NCBI RefSeq assembly: GCF_001422665.1
Contig: NZ_LMLU01000006.1
Location: forward strand, 1,725-65,724
Origin: Arthrobacter sp. Leaf234
GTDB lineage: Bacteria; Actinomycetota; Actinomycetes; Actinomycetales; Micrococcaceae
Direction of reading: 5' to 3'
DNA length: 64,000 nucleotides
Shown piece by piece: positions 61,227 through 64,000 of this stretch (within the stretch, counting starts at the first letter, position 1; each line of letters begins with the position of its first letter). The position numbers were made by a program, and so were the translations under genes. The notes beneath the pieces were generated by a model. It searched no databases. It was not told the DNA's origin and saw only the letters and a program-made list of their open reading frames with translations.

Positions 61227-62002
61227 GTGTCCCGCACTTCGGGAATCTCACCAACCGGTCCGGGGTCAGCCTCGAGGAGCTCAACACCGCAGCTGCCCTG
61301 CAGACCAGAATGGACCGCAAGTACGTGGTCAGCGCCCGGACAGCAACCCACATCATCGAGAGTTTCGGCGACGACGTCCGAGTGCTCGAGATGTCCGGCC
61401 GGCGGTCGTTCACCTACGACTCCGTCTACTTCGACACCCCGACCCTGGACAGCTACCTCCTCGCCGCCCACGGCCGACGCCGCCGCTACAAAATCAGGAC
61501 GCGCACCTACGTGGACAGTGACATCAGCTTCCTCGAAGTGAAGACCGAGGGGGCCCGCGCCGCGACCGTCAAGGAGCGCATCCCCTACGCGCTCTCCGAC
61601 AGCCACCGCCTCACCCCTGAAGGCCTGGAATACGTCAACGAAACGCTGGCGTACTCCATCGGCACATTTCCCTCCGGCGCACTGCAGCCTGTGATCGAAA
61701 CCCGCTACCGCCGCATCACCCTCTACCTACCCGAATCAAAGAGCCGGGCCACGATCGACCTCGGCGTCACCTGGTGCCGACCCGACGGGCAAGCCCACCA
61801 GCTCGACGGCGCCGTGATCATCGAAACGAAATCGGGCAGCGCTGCCAGTGCCCTCGACCGCCACCTCTGGGCGAACGGCATCCGGCCCAGCCGCATCTCG
61901 AAATTCGCCACCGGCATGGCCGCCCTCGATCCAACCCTCCCCGCCAACCGCTGGCACCGCACCATCTCAGCCTCCCTCCCGCTCCGCCCGCTCTCCCGCT
62001 GA
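61223..62002 (+). CDS. VTC domain protein (polyphosphate polymerase-like)
   Basis: 259 residues. A VTC tunnel fold: MDRKYVVS, RSFTYDSVYFDTP, RRRRYKIRTRTY, SFLEVKTEG, VIETRYRR, ATIDLGVTW and GAVIIETKSG supply the basic and acidic residues lining the catalytic tunnel in the family. Yeast Vtc4 makes polyphosphate; bacterial members next to DUF4956 may make another polymer. It overlaps the DUF4956 stop. Confidence 0.9.
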   Translation: MSVPHFGNLTNRSGVSLEELNTAAALQTRMDRKYVVSARTATHIIESFGDDVRVLEMSGRRSFTYDSVYFDTPTLDSYLLAAHGRRRRYKIRTRTYVDSDISFLEVKTEGARAATVKERIPYALSDSHRLTPEGLEYVNETLAYSIGTFPSGALQPVIETRYRRITLYLPESKSRATIDLGVTWCRPDGQAHQLDGAVIIETKSGSAASALDRHLWANGIRPSRISKFATGMAALDPTLPANRWHRTISASLPLRPLSR

Positions 62003-62047
62003 CATCCCACCTGAACCTCCCGCTTCCCAAGACCTAAGGACGCCCCC

Positions 62048-63661
62048 ATGCAACTCTTTCCCGCCACCACCCGCGGAACGGCCCTCAAAACATCGGTCGC
62101 CGCCCTGGCGCTGGCCATCTCACTCGCCGGATGCAGTACCGGCGCCACCACGAACGCCGGCACCGCGACTGGCACCACCACCGATACCAGCACCAGCACC
62201 ACTACCGACACCGACACCGACACCAGCACCGACACCACGACCGACGCGACGACCGACGTCACCGCCGATGCCGCCGATGCCGCCGCAATCACGGAGGACA
62301 CCCACTACGACGCTGACGACCTGACCTGGGACGCAGCGGAAGAAGTAGTGGTCACTCTCACGGACGGCGCCAGCAGCGCCGCGGGCGACGGTGTAACAGT
62401 GGACGGCGACACCGTCACCATCACCGCAGCCGGTACCTACCGCTTGTCCGGAAGCCTCAGCGACGGCCAGGTGGTCGTCGCTGCGGGGGAGGAGGACGTG
62501 GTCCGTATCATCCTCGACGGCGTGGAGCTGACAAGCAGCACCGGCTCCCCGTTCGTCGTCACGAGTTCGAACGAATCCCTGGTGTACCTCGAGGACGGCA
62601 GCACGAACACCCTGACCGACGCCGACTCCTACGCTGACACCGGCACCGACGCACCCAGTGCCGCCCTGTACTCGATGGCCGACCTCACTATCGCCGGCGG
62701 CGGAAGCCTGACGGTGAACGGCAACGCCAACGACGGAATCGTCTCCAAGGACGGCCTCGTCCTCGCCGCCGGAGACGTCACCGTCAAAGCGGTCTACGAC
62801 GGTATCAAGGGCAAGGACTACATCGCACTGCTCGGCGGAACCTATGACGTGACTGCGGGCGGCGACGGGATCAAGTCCACCAATGAGGACGAGGACGGCC
62901 GCGGTTGGTTCACCGTCTACGGCGGAGAACTCGTGGTGTCCTCGGGTGACGACGGAGTCAAGGCGACTACCACCCTCACCGTGAATGCGGGGACGGTGAA
63001 CGTGACCGACTCCGTCGAAGGCCTGGAAGCCCAGCACATCATCATCAACGGAGGCACCACCGAGATCACCTCCAGTGACGACGGCGTGAACGCCGCCGGA
63101 GGCTCATCGGCCTCCAGCAGCGGCATGGGAGAAATGGAAGTAGGGGACTACACGGTGACGGTAGCCGGCGGCAGTCTCACCATCGACTCCGAGGGTGACG
63201 GACTGGACTCGAACGGCGATGCCAGTATCACCGGCGGCACCGTCGTCGTGAACGGGCCGTCGGGCTAAGGCAACGGTGCGCTGGATGTGAACGGAGAAAT
63301 CACCGTCGACGGCGGGACCCTTGCCGCCGCTGGCAGCGCCGGCATGGTCGTAACACCAGGCAGCGCATCCACCCAGTCTGCCGTCCAGATCGCCTTCGGA
63401 TCCACGGTACCCGCCGGCACGGCCCTCCAGATCGCGTCATCGAACGGCACCGTGGTCGGAGCCTTCGTGACCAGCAAGGACATGGCGTCGCTGATCTTTT
63501 CCTCGGCCACGATCACGGACGGCGAGACCTACACCGTCTACACCGGGGGGACCACGACCGACTCGGCAGGCATCACTGAAGGCACCCTCGACGGAGCGAA
63601 CGAGCTCGGCACAATCACGGCCGGCGAATACAGGCAGTCTGCCGGTCCGGGCCGACGCTGA
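62048..63661 (+). pseudogene. DUF4353-type carbohydrate-binding lipoprotein interrupted by a stop
   Basis: The first frame (62048-63268, 406 residues) has a lipobox (LAISLAGC), a Thr/Asp linker (about 30-70) and right-handed repetitive strands (GGGSLTVNGNANDGIVSKDGLVLAAGDVTV, GTVNVTDSVEGLEAQHIIINGGTTEI) typical of DUF4353 domains. A TAA at 63266-63268 interrupts GPSG-*-GNGALDVNGEITVDGGTLAAAGS. The same frame then continues to TGA at 63659-63661 with the normal C-terminal part. One base change from Ser (TCA to TAA) would explain it. Readthrough or a shortened product are alternatives. Confidence 0.8.
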
Positions 63662-63701
63662 CCTTTAGCTGATCATTCGGCCATCGCTTGAGTCCACGAG
63701 G

Positions 63702-63741
63702 GTGAGGGGATACGGCAGAAGGAGTTGCCGTATCCCCTCAC
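63702..63741 (+). terminator. Hairpin terminator of the surface-polymer operon
   Basis: GTGAGGGGATACGGCA (63702-63717) and its perfect complement (63726-63741) around an 8-nt loop, 41 bp after the final stop codon. Confidence 0.85.
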
Positions 63742-64000
63742 TGCGCGATTCGGGAGCGCACCAACACGAGCTGTCGGTGTCCGTTACCTATACAGCACAC
63801 GCGAACACATGCGCTCTGACTACAACACCACCGCCTCTGGGCCATCTCATTCAACGAGCCCTCAAGGGACTGCCGGCGTGAGGGTGGCGCAAACGAACGT
63901 ATTCGCTACACACGGCCGAGACACCGCGAACGAGCCTGTGGAAGCTCATTTCGTGTAGCAATACTCAGTACCTGAATCTATGGAGCACTACTACTCGCGC
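63742..64000. other. Gene-free right end with dispersed repeat
   Basis: No gene is supported. It holds the exact 17-bp element copy at 63894-63910. Short plus-strand frames here have no ribosome site. Confidence 0.5.
63894..63910 (+). repeat. Dispersed 17-bp element, copy 3
   Basis: CGAACGTATTCGCTACA, same strand as copy 1. The secondary block seen downstream of copy 1 is not obvious before the window ends. Confidence 0.7.

Noticed and set aside
1-64000. CRISPR array or rRNA genes
   Set aside because: No regularly spaced direct repeats of suitable length and no rRNA signature seen by eye.

Overview
This 64 kb window is GC-rich and reads as actinobacterial DNA. The family content (CHRD-like surface protein, MT0933-like antitoxin, HspR-type HAIR element, Asp23/AmaP envelope-stress cluster, GAF-ANTAR regulators, Kdp operon with its own kdpD/kdpE, DUF1345, DUF6286) suggests a member of the Micrococcales, perhaps Micrococcaceae. 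Genus cannot be fixed from the sequence alone. No rRNA, tRNA or CRISPR was seen. The many regulators, isolated single genes, broken genes and recombination scars suggest an accessory region of a chromosome or a large plasmid.

Layout. 0-6.5 kb: surface protein, a TetR regulator, a GH26-like lipoprotein, an Hpt protein, an antitoxin-like protein, and a lipoprotein with three phage tail-collar-like repeats. 7.1-9.5 kb: a visibly AT-richer lone gene of about 806 codons with a Cys/His cluster and a HEPN-type RNxxxH motif; it is the best candidate here for an undescribed defence or toxin protein. 10.3-21.9 kb: STAS-like protein, LysR regulator divergent from two formaldehyde-dehydrogenase-type MDR enzymes, DUF1345 protein, nitronate monooxygenase, trehalose-phosphatase, and an XRE-cupin/B3-B4/EamA/DapA-like run. 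21.9-33.3 kb: a decayed zone (frameshifted MFS, hmp tail, transposition-ATPase tail, broken LamG lipoprotein, glyA scrap, second copy of the TetR gene with a scrap of the GH26 3' end). It encloses a serine resolvase and an SMR efflux pair with its TetR, flanked by two res-like sites. 33.3-39.9 kb: Hsp20, GAF-ANTAR, MarR, and the Asp23/DUF2273/DUF6286/AmaP/CsbD stress cluster. 40.2-48.1 kb: complete kdp operon (31-aa ORF, kdpF, A, B, C, D, E) on the minus strand. 48.6-49.9 kb: old-yellow-enzyme family reductase. 50.2-56.9 kb: two-component system, a small exported protein, and an ApbE/FMN-binding/ferric-reductase-like electron-transfer operon. 57.2-63.7 kb: plus-strand run of exported or membrane proteins (small secreted protein, NAGPA, GT2-GtrA, DUF4956, VTC, DUF4353 lipoprotein with an internal stop).

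How it fits together. The kdp block is a self-contained K+ uptake and sensing unit. The 52.7-56.9 kb genes form a plausible flavin-based extracytoplasmic electron chain: a membrane reductase passes electrons to exported FMN domains that ApbE would flavinylate. The 58-63.7 kb genes look like a cell-surface polymer or envelope module. Four consecutive exported proteins from 54.9 to 63.7 kb share Thr/Asp-rich linkers, which suggests they work in the same extracellular layer.
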